A stretch of 64,000 nucleotides of DNA from Sva-07 sp963752815 (GCA_963752815.1 CAVVZI010000015.1:1178001-1242000); one strand, 5' to 3'. Shown: positions 53,224 to 62,525, counted from the stretch's first letter. The notes: generated by a model from the sequence alone, not told the origin. Program-made: numbers and translations.

Positions 53224-54810
53224 ATGGAAATCGAAACCGATGTCATCGTCGTGGGAGGCGGCGCCGCTGGTCTGAGCGCGTCGCTCGCACTCGGTCGGTC
53301 GCGACGCTCCGTCGTCGTGATCGATGCCGGCCAGCCTCGCAACGCACCCGCCGCGCACATGCACGGCGTGCTCGGCCACGACGGACTTCCGCCGTTGGAG
53401 TTCCTCGAGAAAGGCCGAGCCGAGGTCGCCGGATACGGCGTGGAGTTCGTGCAGGCGGCCGCCACCGGCGCGCACCGCCGCGACGACGGGATGTTCGACG
53501 TGCAGCTCGACGACGGAACGACGCGATCGGCGCGACGCCTCCTCGTGGCGACGGGCGTGACCGACGAGCTGCCCGACATCCCGAATCTCCGGGCGCGCTG
53601 GGGCATCGACGTGATCCACTGCCCGTACTGCCACGGGTGGGAGGTGCGCGACACCGCGATCGGCGTGATCGCGACCGGACCGATGGCGGTGCACCAGGCG
53701 ATGCTGTTCCGCCAGCTCTCCGACACCGTGACGCTCTTCGTCCACGCCGGCGACGGACCGACGGCGGAGGAATCCGGACGCCTCCACGCCCGTGGCATCC
53801 GCGTCGTCGCCGGGCCGGTGACCGAAGTGGTCGTCACCGACGACCACGTCAGTGGGCTGCGGGTGGGCGACGACACGTTCCCGATCGACAACGTGGTCGT
53901 CGGCTCGCGCATGGTCGTGCACTCGCCGGTCCTCGAATCGTTGGGCCTCGAACCGATCGATCATCCGCTGGGCGGCGCGGCGCTCGGCACCACGTTCGAG
54001 GCGTCGCCCACCGGCCAGACCGCCGTCGCCGGGGTGTGGGCGGCCGGCAACGTCGTCGACATCGCGGGGTCGGTGGCCAACGTGGTGGGTGCCGGGTACC
54101 TGGCCGGGGCGATGATCAACGCCGACCTCGTCAACGACGACACCGACCGCGCCGTCGCCGCCCACGATGCGATCGCCACGTCGGACGTCCCGGTGATGGA
54201 CGAAGCGTTCTGGGACGCTCGCTACGGAACCGCCGATCGCATCTGGAGCGGCAAACCCAACCCGCAACTCGTCGCCGACACCGCTGATCTGGCGCCCGGC
54301 CGGGCCCTCGACGTCGGCGCCGGCGAAGGGGCCGACGCGATCTGGCTCGCCGAGCGCGGCTGGACGGTCGATGCGCTCGACATCTCGGGAGTCGCGCTCC
54401 AGCGCGGCCGCGCCGAGGCCACCGCCCGCGGCGCCGACATCGCGGCGCGGATCGACTGGTTGCACGCCGACGTGCTGAGCGACGAACTCCCCGCCGGCCC
54501 GTACGACCTCGTGTCGCTCCAGTTCATGCACTTCTCGAAGGCCGACCGCACCTCGCTGTTCCGCCGCTGCATCGCCGCGGTCGCGCCCGGCGGCACCCTG
54601 CAGGTCGTCGCGCACCATCCGCACGACCTCCACACCACCGCCCACCGGCCGAAGATGCCGGACTTCTTCTACGCCGCCGACGAGGTCGCCGAGCTGCTCG
54701 ACGACGACTGGACCGTCATCGCCTGCGACGCCCGGCCCCGCTCGGCCACCGACCCCCACGGCGATCCGATCTCGATCCACGACGCCGTCCTCGTCGCGCG
54801 TCGGTCGTAG
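53224..54810 (+). CDS. Fused thioredoxin-reductase-like FAD oxidoreductase and SAM methyltransferase
   Basis: A 528-residue two-domain protein. Residues 1-310 are a pyridine nucleotide-disulfide oxidoreductase: GGGAAG at 11-16, redox motif HCPYCHGWE with Cys133 and Cys136, and GVWAAGNVVDIAGSVANVVG at the FAD end. From about 330 a class I methyltransferase follows: FWDARYGTADRIWSGKPNP, RALDVGAGEGADAIWLAERG (motif I) and DLVSLQFMHF. Similar bifunctional proteins are annotated in actinobacteria; the joint reaction is unknown, perhaps thiol reduction plus methylation of a toxic thiol or metalloid. It is divergent from an XRE-cupin regulator. Confidence 0.92.
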   Translation: MEIETDVIVVGGGAAGLSASLALGRSRRSVVVIDAGQPRNAPAAHMHGVLGHDGLPPLEFLEKGRAEVAGYGVEFVQAAATGAHRRDDGMFDVQLDDGTTRSARRLLVATGVTDELPDIPNLRARWGIDVIHCPYCHGWEVRDTAIGVIATGPMAVHQAMLFRQLSDTVTLFVHAGDGPTAEESGRLHARGIRVVAGPVTEVVVTDDHVSGLRVGDDTFPIDNVVVGSRMVVHSPVLESLGLEPIDHPLGGAALGTTFEASPTGQTAVAGVWAAGNVVDIAGSVANVVGAGYLAGAMINADLVNDDTDRAVAAHDAIATSDVPVMDEAFWDARYGTADRIWSGKPNPQLVADTADLAPGRALDVGAGEGADAIWLAERGWTVDALDISGVALQRGRAEATARGADIAARIDWLHADVLSDELPAGPYDLVSLQFMHFSKADRTSLFRRCIAAVAPGGTLQVVAHHPHDLHTTAHRPKMPDFFYAADEVAELLDDDWTVIACDARPRSATDPHGDPISIHDAVLVARRS

Positions 54811-54833
54811 CGTCCTCGCCACCCCGGAAATTT

Positions 54834-54868
54834 GGAGCAGATGTCGCGCTGAGCGCGACATCTGCTCC
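54834..54868 (+). terminator. Intrinsic-type terminator after fusion gene
   Basis: Perfect 16-base arms (54834-54849 and 54853-54868) around TGA, flanked by AAATTT on one side and ATTTTC on the other. It lies 24 bases after the fusion gene stop and ahead of the PhyH gene, so it ends that transcript. Confidence 0.85.
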
Positions 54869-54914
54869 ATTTTCGGCTCCGTCGGGGTGCGCGGCGGGCC
54901 ATAGCCTCGCGAGG

Positions 54915-55766
54915 GTGACGCCAGCGGCCGATGTCGAGCTCCATCCGTGGAACGAGGGATTCGAGTGGGCCGAGCACCGCGGCCCGTTGCGCCGTCTCAC
55001 GCCCGAGCAGGTCGAGCAGTTCGATGAACTCGGATTCGTGGTGCTCGAGGATGTGTTCACCGATGACGAACTGGCGCCAGTGATCGCCGCCACCGACGCC
55101 CTCGACGCTGCAACCGATCGGTTCCTCGCCGAGCGCGACGGTGAGCGCTTCTCGATCGCCGAACGCGGTGCGATCACCTTCAGCCTGTTCCCCGTGCTCG
55201 CCGACGACGCCGCACGGGCTTTCGCCGCGCACCGCGTGTTCACCGATCTCTGCCACGATCTCGTAGGCCCCGACGTCCGGCTGTACCACGACCAGGCGGT
55301 GTACAAGCAGCCCGAGAAACCGCGCCGGTTCCCATGGCATCAGGACAACGGGTACACGTTCGTCGAGCCGCAGCAGTACCTCACCTGCTGGGTCGCGCTG
55401 ACCGATGCCACGCTCGACAACGGGTGCCCGCACGTCGTGCCGCGCCTGCACCGCCTGGGCACGCTGCGGCACCACTTCGCCGACCCGCTCGGGTGGGAGA
55501 TCTTCGAGGATCACCCCGACGCGATCGCGGCGCCCGTCGGCAAGGGCGGCATCGTCGTGTTCTCGTCGCTGACGCCGCACCTCACCGGGCCGAACACGAC
55601 CGGCGACGTGCGCAAGGCCTACATCGTCCAGTACGCGCCCGACGGTGCGCAGGTGTTCCGCGGCGATGCGGGGCTGCCGAAGCCGCCACCGCAACCTGCC
55701 GACGATCCGCATCGCCAGTTCCCGGTGCTCGTCGGCGGTGAACCCGTCGCGCCGCCACCGCGCTGA
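54915..55766 (+). CDS. Phytanoyl-CoA dioxygenase (PhyH) family protein
   Basis: A 283-residue Fe(II)/2-oxoglutarate dioxygenase. Iron ligands are His142-x-Asp144 (PWHQDNGYTF) and His222 (LTPHLTGPN), with Arg233 for 2-oxoglutarate. DQAVYKQPEKPRRFPW and TLDNGCPHVVPRLHRLG are typical of bacterial PhyH enzymes. It hydroxylates an unknown, probably lipid or alkyl, substrate. The GTG start at 54915 is the first in-frame start after the terminator. It is a stand-alone gene. Confidence 0.9.
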   Translation: MTPAADVELHPWNEGFEWAEHRGPLRRLTPEQVEQFDELGFVVLEDVFTDDELAPVIAATDALDAATDRFLAERDGERFSIAERGAITFSLFPVLADDAARAFAAHRVFTDLCHDLVGPDVRLYHDQAVYKQPEKPRRFPWHQDNGYTFVEPQQYLTCWVALTDATLDNGCPHVVPRLHRLGTLRHHFADPLGWEIFEDHPDAIAAPVGKGGIVVFSSLTPHLTGPNTTGDVRKAYIVQYAPDGAQVFRGDAGLPKPPPQPADDPHRQFPVLVGGEPVAPPPR

Positions 55767-55942
55767 GTGCGATCAGCGGGCGGACAGGTACTCGACGAGT
55801 TGATCGAGGGCGGCGCCCAAGGTGCCGACGTCGACCAGGGTGGCCGGGGTGTCGATCGTGCGCTGGATGACCACGCTTCGACCATACGTGGAGGCAACCC
55901 TAAGGTTAAGACCTCAGTGTTTGATTTCGATAGGTTGCTCCC

Positions 55943-56878
55943 ATGGAGTACCGCCCACTCGGTCAGCTGCAGGTCTCGGTCGTCGGTCTCGGCTGCAACA
56001 ACTTCGGGATGCGGCTCGACGCGGAGCAGACCAAGGCCGTGGTCGACGCCGCACTCGAGGCCGGCATCACCTACTTCGACACCGCGGAGAGCTACGGGCG
56101 CGGCCAGTCGGAGGAGTACCTCGGCGCGGCCCTCGAAGGCCGGCGAGCCGAAGCCGTGATCGCCACGAAATGGGGACACACGGTCAGCCTCGCCGACGGG
56201 GAGCGGGGCGGCGACCCGGTGCAGATCCGTCGTCGTCTCGAAGCGAGCCTGACCCGCCTGCGCACCGACCACGTCGACCACTTCCAGCTCCATCGTCCCG
56301 ACCCGGACACGCCGCCGGAGGAGACGCTGGGCTGTCTGGCCGACCTGCGCGACGAGGGCAAGATCCGCGAGATCGGCTGCACGCACTTCACGGCGGCCGA
56401 ACTCGCCGCGTCGCACGCCGCCGCCGTCGAACACGGTCTGGCGCCGTACCCGTCGGTGCAGAACCACTACAGCCTCCTCACTCGCGATCCGGAGACGAAC
56501 GGCGTGTTCGACACCTGTCGCGAAACCGGGACGGTGTTCGTGCCCTACTTCCCGCTCGAGTCGGGCCTGCTCACCGGCAAGTACCGGCGCGGTGAGGAGC
56601 GGCCGGCCGGTTCGCGGCTGGCGGCGTGGGGCGACCGGGCGAGCGCCTTCATCGACGACGACAAGCTGGCAACGGTCGAGCGTCTGGAGGCGTGGGCCGA
56701 GTCACGCGGGCACACGCTGCTCGACCTGGCGCTCAGCTGGCACGTGTCGAACCCGCTCGTCGCGTCGGTGATCGCCGGCGCGACCACACCCGCCCAGGTC
56801 GTCGCCAACGTCGCCGCCGCCGGCTGGGCCCTCACCCCCGCCGACCGCGCCGAGATCGACACCCTCCTCACCCCCTGA
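55943..56878 (+). CDS. Aldo/keto reductase
   Basis: A 311-residue AKR with the catalytic tetrad Asp46, Tyr51, Lys76 and His117 (ITYFDTAESYGRG, VIATKWG, HFQLHRPD). The (beta/alpha)8 landmarks IGCTHFTAAEL, YFPLESGLLTGKYRRGE and VIAGATTPAQVVAN are present. It reduces aldehydes or ketones with NADPH; substrate unknown. The 176-base gap upstream is AT-richer near 55900-55940 and probably holds its promoter. ATG 55943. Confidence 0.93.
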   Translation: MEYRPLGQLQVSVVGLGCNNFGMRLDAEQTKAVVDAALEAGITYFDTAESYGRGQSEEYLGAALEGRRAEAVIATKWGHTVSLADGERGGDPVQIRRRLEASLTRLRTDHVDHFQLHRPDPDTPPEETLGCLADLRDEGKIREIGCTHFTAAELAASHAAAVEHGLAPYPSVQNHYSLLTRDPETNGVFDTCRETGTVFVPYFPLESGLLTGKYRRGEERPAGSRLAAWGDRASAFIDDDKLATVERLEAWAESRGHTLLDLALSWHVSNPLVASVIAGATTPAQVVANVAAAGWALTPADRAEIDTLLTP

Positions 56879-56882
56879 CCAC

Positions 56883-56999
56883 GGCCGAGCGATGGCGATG
56901 TAGTGCCTCTGGCGCCCCGCAACGACATCACCTCAGGCGGGCAACGGCGAGCGATGGCGATGTAGGGCCAATGGCGCCCCGCAACTACATCGCTTCGAG
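56883..56999. repeat. Two tandem hairpin-forming repeats
   Basis: Two roughly 50-base copies (about 56883-56933 and 56944-56999) share GAGCGATGGCGATGTAG, GGCGCCCCGCAAC and ACATC. Each can fold: GATGT pairs with ACATC, and in the second copy CGATGTAG pairs with CTACATCG. They fill the gap between the aldo/keto reductase and the convergent hydrolase, like a REP- or terminator-type element. The sequence is not coding. Confidence 0.7.
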
Positions 57000-57037
57000 T
57001 GGGCCGGGGAGAGTGGGTGAAGCCGGGATGGGACCGG

Positions 57038-57853
57038 TCAGGCGCGGGCGAGGTGGGAGCGGACGGCGGCGAGCCAGGCGTCGCGGCGCTCTTCCTGCGG
57101 GCAGTGCGCAGCGCCGTCGATCACGACGAGCGAGGCGCCGGGGATCGCCGCGGCGATGGCGTCGGACTGGGGCCGGAGGGCGGTGTCGACCTCCCCGACG
57201 ATCACGGTGGTGGGACACGTGATCGATCCGAGCCGGGGCAACAACGGAGGGAACGTCCGCAACCCGCCCGCCAGCGCACCGAACGCCTCGACGTCCATGT
57301 TGCTCAGCTTGTAGCGATTGCGTGCCGCGATCCGCGGACGGTCGGCCTCGGGCGCGACCGAGGCCGGTGCAGCCCCGGCCATCAGGTCGGCAACGGCCGT
57401 CATGCCCTGGTCGCGGCCAAGCGCGACGACCCTGTCGATCGCGTCCTGCGGGAGCAGCGTGACCGACTCGGCGAGCGTGTCCATCAGGATCAACGATTCG
57501 ACCCGATCGGGATGGGCGAGGACGAACTGCTGCGCCACGATGCCGCCCATGGAATGCCCGAGCAGGTGGAACCGGTCGAGATCGAGCGCGTCGACGACGG
57601 CGAGGGCATCGTCGACGAGCTGGTCGAACGTGTAGGTACTCGCGTCGCCGGTGTTGGTCGAGTCGCTGTGGCCCCGGTGGTCCCACGCGACGACCCGGCG
57701 ATCGGTGGCGAGGTCGTCGATCACGTCCTCGAAGTCGATGCGTCCTCCCGTGAAACCGTGCAGCAGCACGAACGGGATCGCCGGTCCGCTGCCGCGGTCG
57801 TCGACCGCCAGCGTGACGGGGCCGATGTCGATGGTGCGGTCGGGTTCGTACAC
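57038..57853 (-). CDS. Alpha/beta hydrolase
   Basis: A 271-residue enzyme with the oxyanion motif LLHGFTGG near residue 31, nucleophile GHSMGG (Ser101), catalytic aspartate in VIVGEVDTALRPQ and histidine in DGAAHCPQEER. The VAWDHRGHSDS segment is typical of haloperoxidase/3-oxoadipate enol-lactonase-like hydrolases. Substrate unknown. It is downstream of the ATP-grasp gene on the same strand with a 47-base gap. Confidence 0.9.
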   Translation of the reverse strand: MYEPDRTIDIGPVTLAVDDRGSGPAIPFVLLHGFTGGRIDFEDVIDDLATDRRVVAWDHRGHSDSTNTGDASTYTFDQLVDDALAVVDALDLDRFHLLGHSMGGIVAQQFVLAHPDRVESLILMDTLAESVTLLPQDAIDRVVALGRDQGMTAVADLMAGAAPASVAPEADRPRIAARNRYKLSNMDVEAFGALAGGLRTFPPLLPRLGSITCPTTVIVGEVDTALRPQSDAIAAAIPGASLVVIDGAAHCPQEERRDAWLAAVRSHLARA

Positions 57854-57900
57854 GTCGTGGACCGTAGCGGTGGGTCGGGCGCGCGGAGCGAAGCGGCCGC

Positions 57901-59292
57901 TCAGTCGGGCCCGGCGGGGGAGAGGTCGGCGGTGGGGGTGCCGAACTCAGCGGCGGCGAAGCGCCAGAAGGCGGCCGCCCGCTCCCCGGTCGACGGGCCG
58001 ACCGGAGTCGGGCCAGGCACGTAGCGGCAGCGCACGATGCTCTCGCCGGCCATGATCGTGCCGGCGATCGCCGCCTGGTCGTCATCGTCGCCGGCCCAGC
58101 GCCAGACGCCCGATTCGAACACCGCCGGACGATCGTCGACGGCGACCGGCGAGCTCAGCCCCGGCTTCCACGTGCCTCCGCCACGATGGGCGTCGGCCAC
58201 CGACACGAGCTCGCGTTCGAGGTCGGCGGCGCTGATCCCGAGCGGCAAGCCGGAACCCACCACCTCGTTGATCAACAGGATCGGGACGTCCCCGCCGGCG
58301 CGGGCGATCGTGTTGATCCCCGCCCCGAAGCGCGGATTGAGCTCGGTCGGCCAGAAGCCGTCGGGCGCGGCGACGCCGTCGACGGTGAACGTCCCCTTGA
58401 AGTCGACCTCGGCACGTAGCTGCGCGCCGACGCGCCGGGCGACGTCGACCATCTGCGTGCGGATGTCGTCCGGCGGGTCCCAGAACGTCGAGCACCCCGC
58501 GTAGAAGAACTCGCGCGAGCCGTCGTCGAGGATCCGCCGGAGCACGACCATCTCGACCGGTCGCAGCACTGCCAGGCCGTCGGGAAGCACCATCCCGTGG
58601 ATCGAGCACGGGACGCCGTCGACGAACGGCATCACCCGCACCTGATCGCAATGTTCGGCGAGCGCCGCATGCGCCTGCGATGCGGACTGCTCGTCGGTCA
58701 CCCAGTGCGTGTGCTCGGCGCCGCCGTGGAAGCCATCGCGTGCGTCGGCCGCCCAGACCGTGCCTTGGCCGCGGTCGAGTGACGGCGCCGCCTGAGCCGC
58801 GTCGGCGAGTGGCACGACGACGGACGGTTGACGGGCGACGCCGGCACGGTCCCAGAACGCGTCGACGACGACCTTGTCCTCGAGCGCGACCCACTCGGGA
58901 CGGCGGTACGCCAGGAACGGTCGTCCGTCGAGGTGTGACGCCGAGTTGAGGAACGTGCCGATGACGACGGCCGTCCCGTCGGGATCGAAGTCCCTCACCG
59001 CCTCGACCACCTCGGGCGACGGCTCCTCGAGCGCTCGATTGGCGAAGTGGATGCGCTCCATCAACGGCAACCCGGCAGGGGGCGTCACCACGACCGTCGG
59101 CGCGGCGGGCTGCGGGCCGACACCCGCGCCCTCGGTCGCGACGACGAGCAGATCGGCGGCACCTGCGTCGTGCAACACCGGCAGGTGCTCGGTCCACGCG
59201 GCGGCAACGGTACCGGCGAGGATCACCCTGCGCCCCCCGACGACCGAGCGCAACGCGCTCGCCCACCACGTGTCAGCGGTGTTCGCTCCCAT
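57901..59292 (-). CDS. ATP-grasp domain-containing protein
   Basis: A 463-residue protein. The N-terminal third (LRSVVGGRRVILAGTVAAAW, FDPDGTAVVIGTFLNSAS) looks like a pre-ATP-grasp domain, and the central and C-terminal parts carry VRVMPFVDGVPCSIHGMVLP, EVDFKGTFTVDGVAAPDGFW and PTELNPRFGAGINTIARAGG, which form the ATP-grasp metal and nucleotide site. Such enzymes ligate a carboxylate to an amine or thiol through an acyl phosphate. The substrates are unknown; the family is not one I can name further. The next gene is an alpha/beta hydrolase. Confidence 0.78.
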   Translation of the reverse strand: MGANTADTWWASALRSVVGGRRVILAGTVAAAWTEHLPVLHDAGAADLLVVATEGAGVGPQPAAPTVVVTPPAGLPLMERIHFANRALEEPSPEVVEAVRDFDPDGTAVVIGTFLNSASHLDGRPFLAYRRPEWVALEDKVVVDAFWDRAGVARQPSVVVPLADAAQAAPSLDRGQGTVWAADARDGFHGGAEHTHWVTDEQSASQAHAALAEHCDQVRVMPFVDGVPCSIHGMVLPDGLAVLRPVEMVVLRRILDDGSREFFYAGCSTFWDPPDDIRTQMVDVARRVGAQLRAEVDFKGTFTVDGVAAPDGFWPTELNPRFGAGINTIARAGGDVPILLINEVVGSGLPLGISAADLERELVSVADAHRGGGTWKPGLSSPVAVDDRPAVFESGVWRWAGDDDDQAAIAGTIMAGESIVRCRYVPGPTPVGPSTGERAAAFWRFAAAEFGTPTADLSPAGPD

Positions 59293-59353
59293 GGGGTGAC
59301 CGTACGAGGTCGGGCCCCACCGGTGGATGGTGATTTCGTGACGCCGGCAGCGG

Positions 59354-59968
59354 TCAGGTGGCGGCGAGACGTTGGAGCGCGCCGACGGCGCCCGCGACGT
59401 ACACGTCGGCGAGGAACGCTCGCTGTTCCGGGCCGGGGTGCGAGTGCAGTTGGGCGAGCAGGCTGTCGATGCCGGACAGGAGGACGGCGACGATCGAGCG
59501 AGCCGTCCGCTGATCGACGCCGAAGTCGGTCACGGCGAGTTCGGCGAAGTACTTCACGGTGCGGCGGTCGCGTGTTCGCCGGTCGCGTCGCGCGTCGGGC
59601 TGCGCGCCGATGCTGCGCAACGGGGCGAAGAACACGCTGTGCTCCTCGGACGCCGCCAACGCTCCCTGCACGAAGGCGCGGAGTTTGGCCTCGAATGAGT
59701 CGTCGGCTTCGGCGATGACACGTCGCATCGCCCGGTCGAGGCGCAAAGCCTCCCGCCGGTAGAGCTCGGCGAGCAGATCGTCCTTGTTGGCGAAGTGCTT
59801 GTAGAGCAGGGCGCGGGTGACCGCCGCTCGATCGGCGACCGACCCCATGGTGATCGAGCGGGGACCGTGTTCGAGCACCAACTCCCGCGTGACGTCGAGG
59901 AGCGCCTCGCGACGTTCGTCGCCGGTCAGCCGCTCGCCCGTGTCGGAAACCTGCTCGGTCGCGCCCAC
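59354..59968 (-). CDS. TetR-family transcriptional regulator
   Basis: About 204 residues from the GTG at 59968. The helix-turn-helix reads REALLDVTRELVLEHGPRSI, TMGSVADRAAVTRALLYKHF and ANKDDLLAELYRRE, a standard TetR DNA-binding domain. The C-terminal ligand domain is not recognisable. An ATG at 60010 would add 14 residues but lies over one operator copy, so the later start is preferred. It is divergent from the amidohydrolase gene and very likely controls it. Confidence 0.88.
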   Translation of the reverse strand: MGATEQVSDTGERLTGDERREALLDVTRELVLEHGPRSITMGSVADRAAVTRALLYKHFANKDDLLAELYRREALRLDRAMRRVIAEADDSFEAKLRAFVQGALAASEEHSVFFAPLRSIGAQPDARRDRRTRDRRTVKYFAELAVTDFGVDQRTARSIVAVLLSGIDSLLAQLHSHPGPEQRAFLADVYVAGAVGALQRLAAT

Positions 59969-59991
59969 CCCCAGAGTCTGCCATGGACCGC

Positions 59992-60054
59992 GGTTGCACT
60001 TTGTCACCATGTCCTGTACGTTGCCGAAGATCGACGTGGTTGCAAAGTGTCACC
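59992..60054. promoter_or_regulatory. Two 17-base direct repeats in TetR/amidohydrolase promoter
   Basis: GGTTGCACTTTGTCACC (59992-60008) and GGTTGCAAAGTGTCACC (60038-60054) agree at 13 of 17 positions and are 46 bases apart, about four helical turns. They flank the divergent starts and are the obvious candidate operators for the adjacent TetR regulator. Confidence 0.65.
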
Positions 60055-60081
60055 GCGCCTCGACACGGATCGGAGACGGAT

Positions 60082-61275
60082 ATGACCCACGCCGGTGCGA
60101 CGCACACCGCAATGCCGTACACAGGGGGCCGTCGAATGCTCGACGCCGACAGCCACCTGATGGAGCTGCCCGGCTTCCTCGACGCGTTCATGCCGAGCGA
60201 CATGGTCGACCGGCTGAAGGGTCGCGAGATGGCGCGCCTGGCGCCCGTGCTCGACAAGGCGACCGCCGATGCCACCAAGCGCCAGAACGATGGCGCGGCG
60301 CGCACCGCGGCCGAGGAGCGGTTGCTCGTCGACAAGGGCTGGAACGCGATGGGCGCGTTCGACCCTGCCGAACGCAGCCACGTGGTCGACATGTTCGGCT
60401 TCGACGGACAGCTCGTGTTCGCCACCTTCGCCGCGGCGATGTTCATGGGCAAGGACCTCGATCTCCTGTATGCGGGCAGCGCGGCCCACAACTTCGCCGT
60501 CGCCGACTTCTGCAAGGACGACGCCCGCCTGCTGCCGGTGGGATTCATCCCCCTCGACGATCCGGATCGTGCCCTGGCGCTGCTGACCGAAGCGATCGAT
60601 GCCGGCTGCGCGGCGATCCACGTACCGTCGACCGCTGCCGGCGACCGGTCGCCGACGCACCCCGACCTCGATCCGTTCTGGTCGACCTTGAACGACAGTG
60701 GCGTGCCCTTCGTCCTCCACGTCGGCGGCGGTGGCCGCCTGCTCGACCGGGCGTTCCACAACAACGGCCGGCCGGTCACGGATCATCTCGGCGGTGGCGA
60801 GAACATCCGCTCGAAGGACTTCCTCGCCATCAGCAACTCGCCGTCGCTCTTCCTCGGTGTGCTCATCCTCGACGGCCTGTTCGACCGGTTCCCGAACCTG
60901 CGTGGCGGGGTGATCGAGGAGGGTGCGAGCTGGGTCGTGTCGTGGATGCACCAGCTCGACTTCGCCCAGCGCGCCTTCCGCCGCACCGAGGCGCCGCTCA
61001 CCACGTTGGCGATGAAGCCGTCCGAGTACGTCCATCAGCACCTCAAGTTCACGCCGTTCCCCGGTGAGCCCGTCGGTTGGATGATCGAGCAGGCCGGTGA
61101 CGACCTGTTCATGTTCTCCACCGACTTCCCGCACCCCGAAGGGGGCAAGGACCCGCTGGCCAAGTTCGAACAGGCGATGCCGTCCACGCCGGAGTCGGCC
61201 AAGCAACGCTTCTACTACGACAACATGGCCGAGCTGCTCGGCCCGGCACTCGTTCCCGCGATCGCTGCCGGCTGA
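60082..61275 (+). CDS. Amidohydrolase-2 family (ACMSD-like) protein
   Basis: A 397-residue metal-dependent hydrolase or decarboxylase. The N-terminal metal motif is reduced: MLDADSHLMELPGFLDAF has D-x-H where other members have H-x-H. Later landmarks are CAAIHVPSTAAGDRSPTHPD, FVLHVGGGG, FDRFPNLRGGVIEEGASWVV and FMFSTDFPHPEGGKDPLAKF. This fits the large ACMSD-like amidohydrolase group of actinobacteria, often in degradation of lipids, sterols or aromatics. ATG 60082 follows GGAGACGG. A serine hydrolase gene starts 2 bases after its stop. Confidence 0.9.
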   Translation: MTHAGATHTAMPYTGGRRMLDADSHLMELPGFLDAFMPSDMVDRLKGREMARLAPVLDKATADATKRQNDGAARTAAEERLLVDKGWNAMGAFDPAERSHVVDMFGFDGQLVFATFAAAMFMGKDLDLLYAGSAAHNFAVADFCKDDARLLPVGFIPLDDPDRALALLTEAIDAGCAAIHVPSTAAGDRSPTHPDLDPFWSTLNDSGVPFVLHVGGGGRLLDRAFHNNGRPVTDHLGGGENIRSKDFLAISNSPSLFLGVLILDGLFDRFPNLRGGVIEEGASWVVSWMHQLDFAQRAFRRTEAPLTTLAMKPSEYVHQHLKFTPFPGEPVGWMIEQAGDDLFMFSTDFPHPEGGKDPLAKFEQAMPSTPESAKQRFYYDNMAELLGPALVPAIAAG

Positions 61276-61277
61276 CG

Positions 61278-62525
61278 ATGGGCGACACGACAGATCCCGC
61301 GGCGGCGGGTTTCGACCCCACCCGTCTCGCCCGCATCGACGAGCACTTCCGCGCCACGTACGTCGACAAGGGCAAGATCGCCGGCTGTCAGGTGCTGGTC
61401 GGCCGCCGGGGTCGACTGGCGCACCGGGCCACGATCGGTTCGATGGACCTCGAGACCGGCGATCAACTCCACGACCAGACGATCTGGCGCTGGTACTCGA
61501 TGACCAAGCCCGTCACCGCCGTGGCGCTCCTGTCACTCGTCGAACAGGCTCGCGTGAAATTGTCCGATCCGATCCACCGGTTCCTTCCCGAGTGGCGTGA
61601 CGTCAAGGTCAGCGTGCGCAACAGCAGCGGCGGCTTCGACCTCGTCGAGCCCGACCAGCCGATCAGCGTGAAGCACGCGCTGATGCACATGACGGGAATC
61701 GGGCCCGGACCGAAGGGCGCCCGGCTCGACATGGAGAGCCTCCTCGGCGGCAAGTCCTCGCGGGCGCGGGGCGGCGACGCGGCGACGCTGGCGGACTTGA
61801 GCCGACTGCTCGCCACCGAGCCCCTCCGCTTCCAGCCGGGGACGCAGTGGTTCTACTCGTGGTCGTCCGACATCTGCGCGCGGCTGGTCGAAGTGATCGC
61901 CGACGAACCGTTCGGCTCGTACCTGCAGCGGACGATCTTCGACCCGCTCGGCATGGACGACACCGGCTTCCACGCCGACGAGGCCGACGCCCATCGCGTG
62001 CCGTCGCTGTATGCCCGCGGACCGGCGAAGGAGGTCCGCCTCGTCGACGATCGGGCGTCCCAGCGTCTGTGCAACGAACCGACACTGCAGTCCGGTGGCG
62101 GCGGCCTCGTCGGCACGATCGACGATTACGCCCGGTTCTGCCAGATGTTGACCGCGGGTGGTTCGCTCGGGTCGGCACGGATCCTCGGTCGCCCGACCGT
62201 CGAGCTGATGCGCACCAACCATCTGCCCGGTGCCGATGCTCGTGGCGGCCAGCTGCGCGACTTCGCGCTGCCCGGCGGCTACGGCGAGGTTGGCTTCGAC
62301 GGCAACGGCTTCGGCCTCCAGGTCGCTGTCGGGCTCGGACCGGCGGCAACGTCGGGTGTCGGGCCGGCCGGTGACTTCATGTGGGGTGGTGCCGCGTCGA
62401 CGGTGTTCTGGATCGATCCGACCGAGGATCTCTACGCCATCTTCATGACCCAGATCCTGCCGAGTGGGGTGTACGACTTCCGCGGTCAGCTGCGTTCACT
62501 CGTCTACGGCGCGATCGCCGACTGA
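61278..62525 (+). CDS. Beta-lactamase-like serine hydrolase
   Basis: A 415-residue class-C-type serine hydrolase. The nucleophile motif is SMTK at residues 74-77, and the YxN motif appears as YSWS near 193. The third motif region is WGGAAST instead of KTG/HTG, as in esterases (EstB type) rather than true beta-lactamases. There is no signal peptide. It is tightly coupled to the upstream amidohydrolase under the TetR-type promoter, which suggests hydrolysis of an ester in the same catabolic pathway. Confidence 0.9.
   Translation: MGDTTDPAAAGFDPTRLARIDEHFRATYVDKGKIAGCQVLVGRRGRLAHRATIGSMDLETGDQLHDQTIWRWYSMTKPVTAVALLSLVEQARVKLSDPIHRFLPEWRDVKVSVRNSSGGFDLVEPDQPISVKHALMHMTGIGPGPKGARLDMESLLGGKSSRARGGDAATLADLSRLLATEPLRFQPGTQWFYSWSSDICARLVEVIADEPFGSYLQRTIFDPLGMDDTGFHADEADAHRVPSLYARGPAKEVRLVDDRASQRLCNEPTLQSGGGGLVGTIDDYARFCQMLTAGGSLGSARILGRPTVELMRTNHLPGADARGGQLRDFALPGGYGEVGFDGNGFGLQVAVGLGPAATSGVGPAGDFMWGGAASTVFWIDPTEDLYAIFMTQILPSGVYDFRGQLRSLVYGAIAD

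Noticed and set aside
55773..55871. Minus-strand 32-33-residue frame ending LGAALDQLVEYLSAR
   Set aside because: Only a GTG start without ribosome site, and too short to judge; it could also be a gene fragment.
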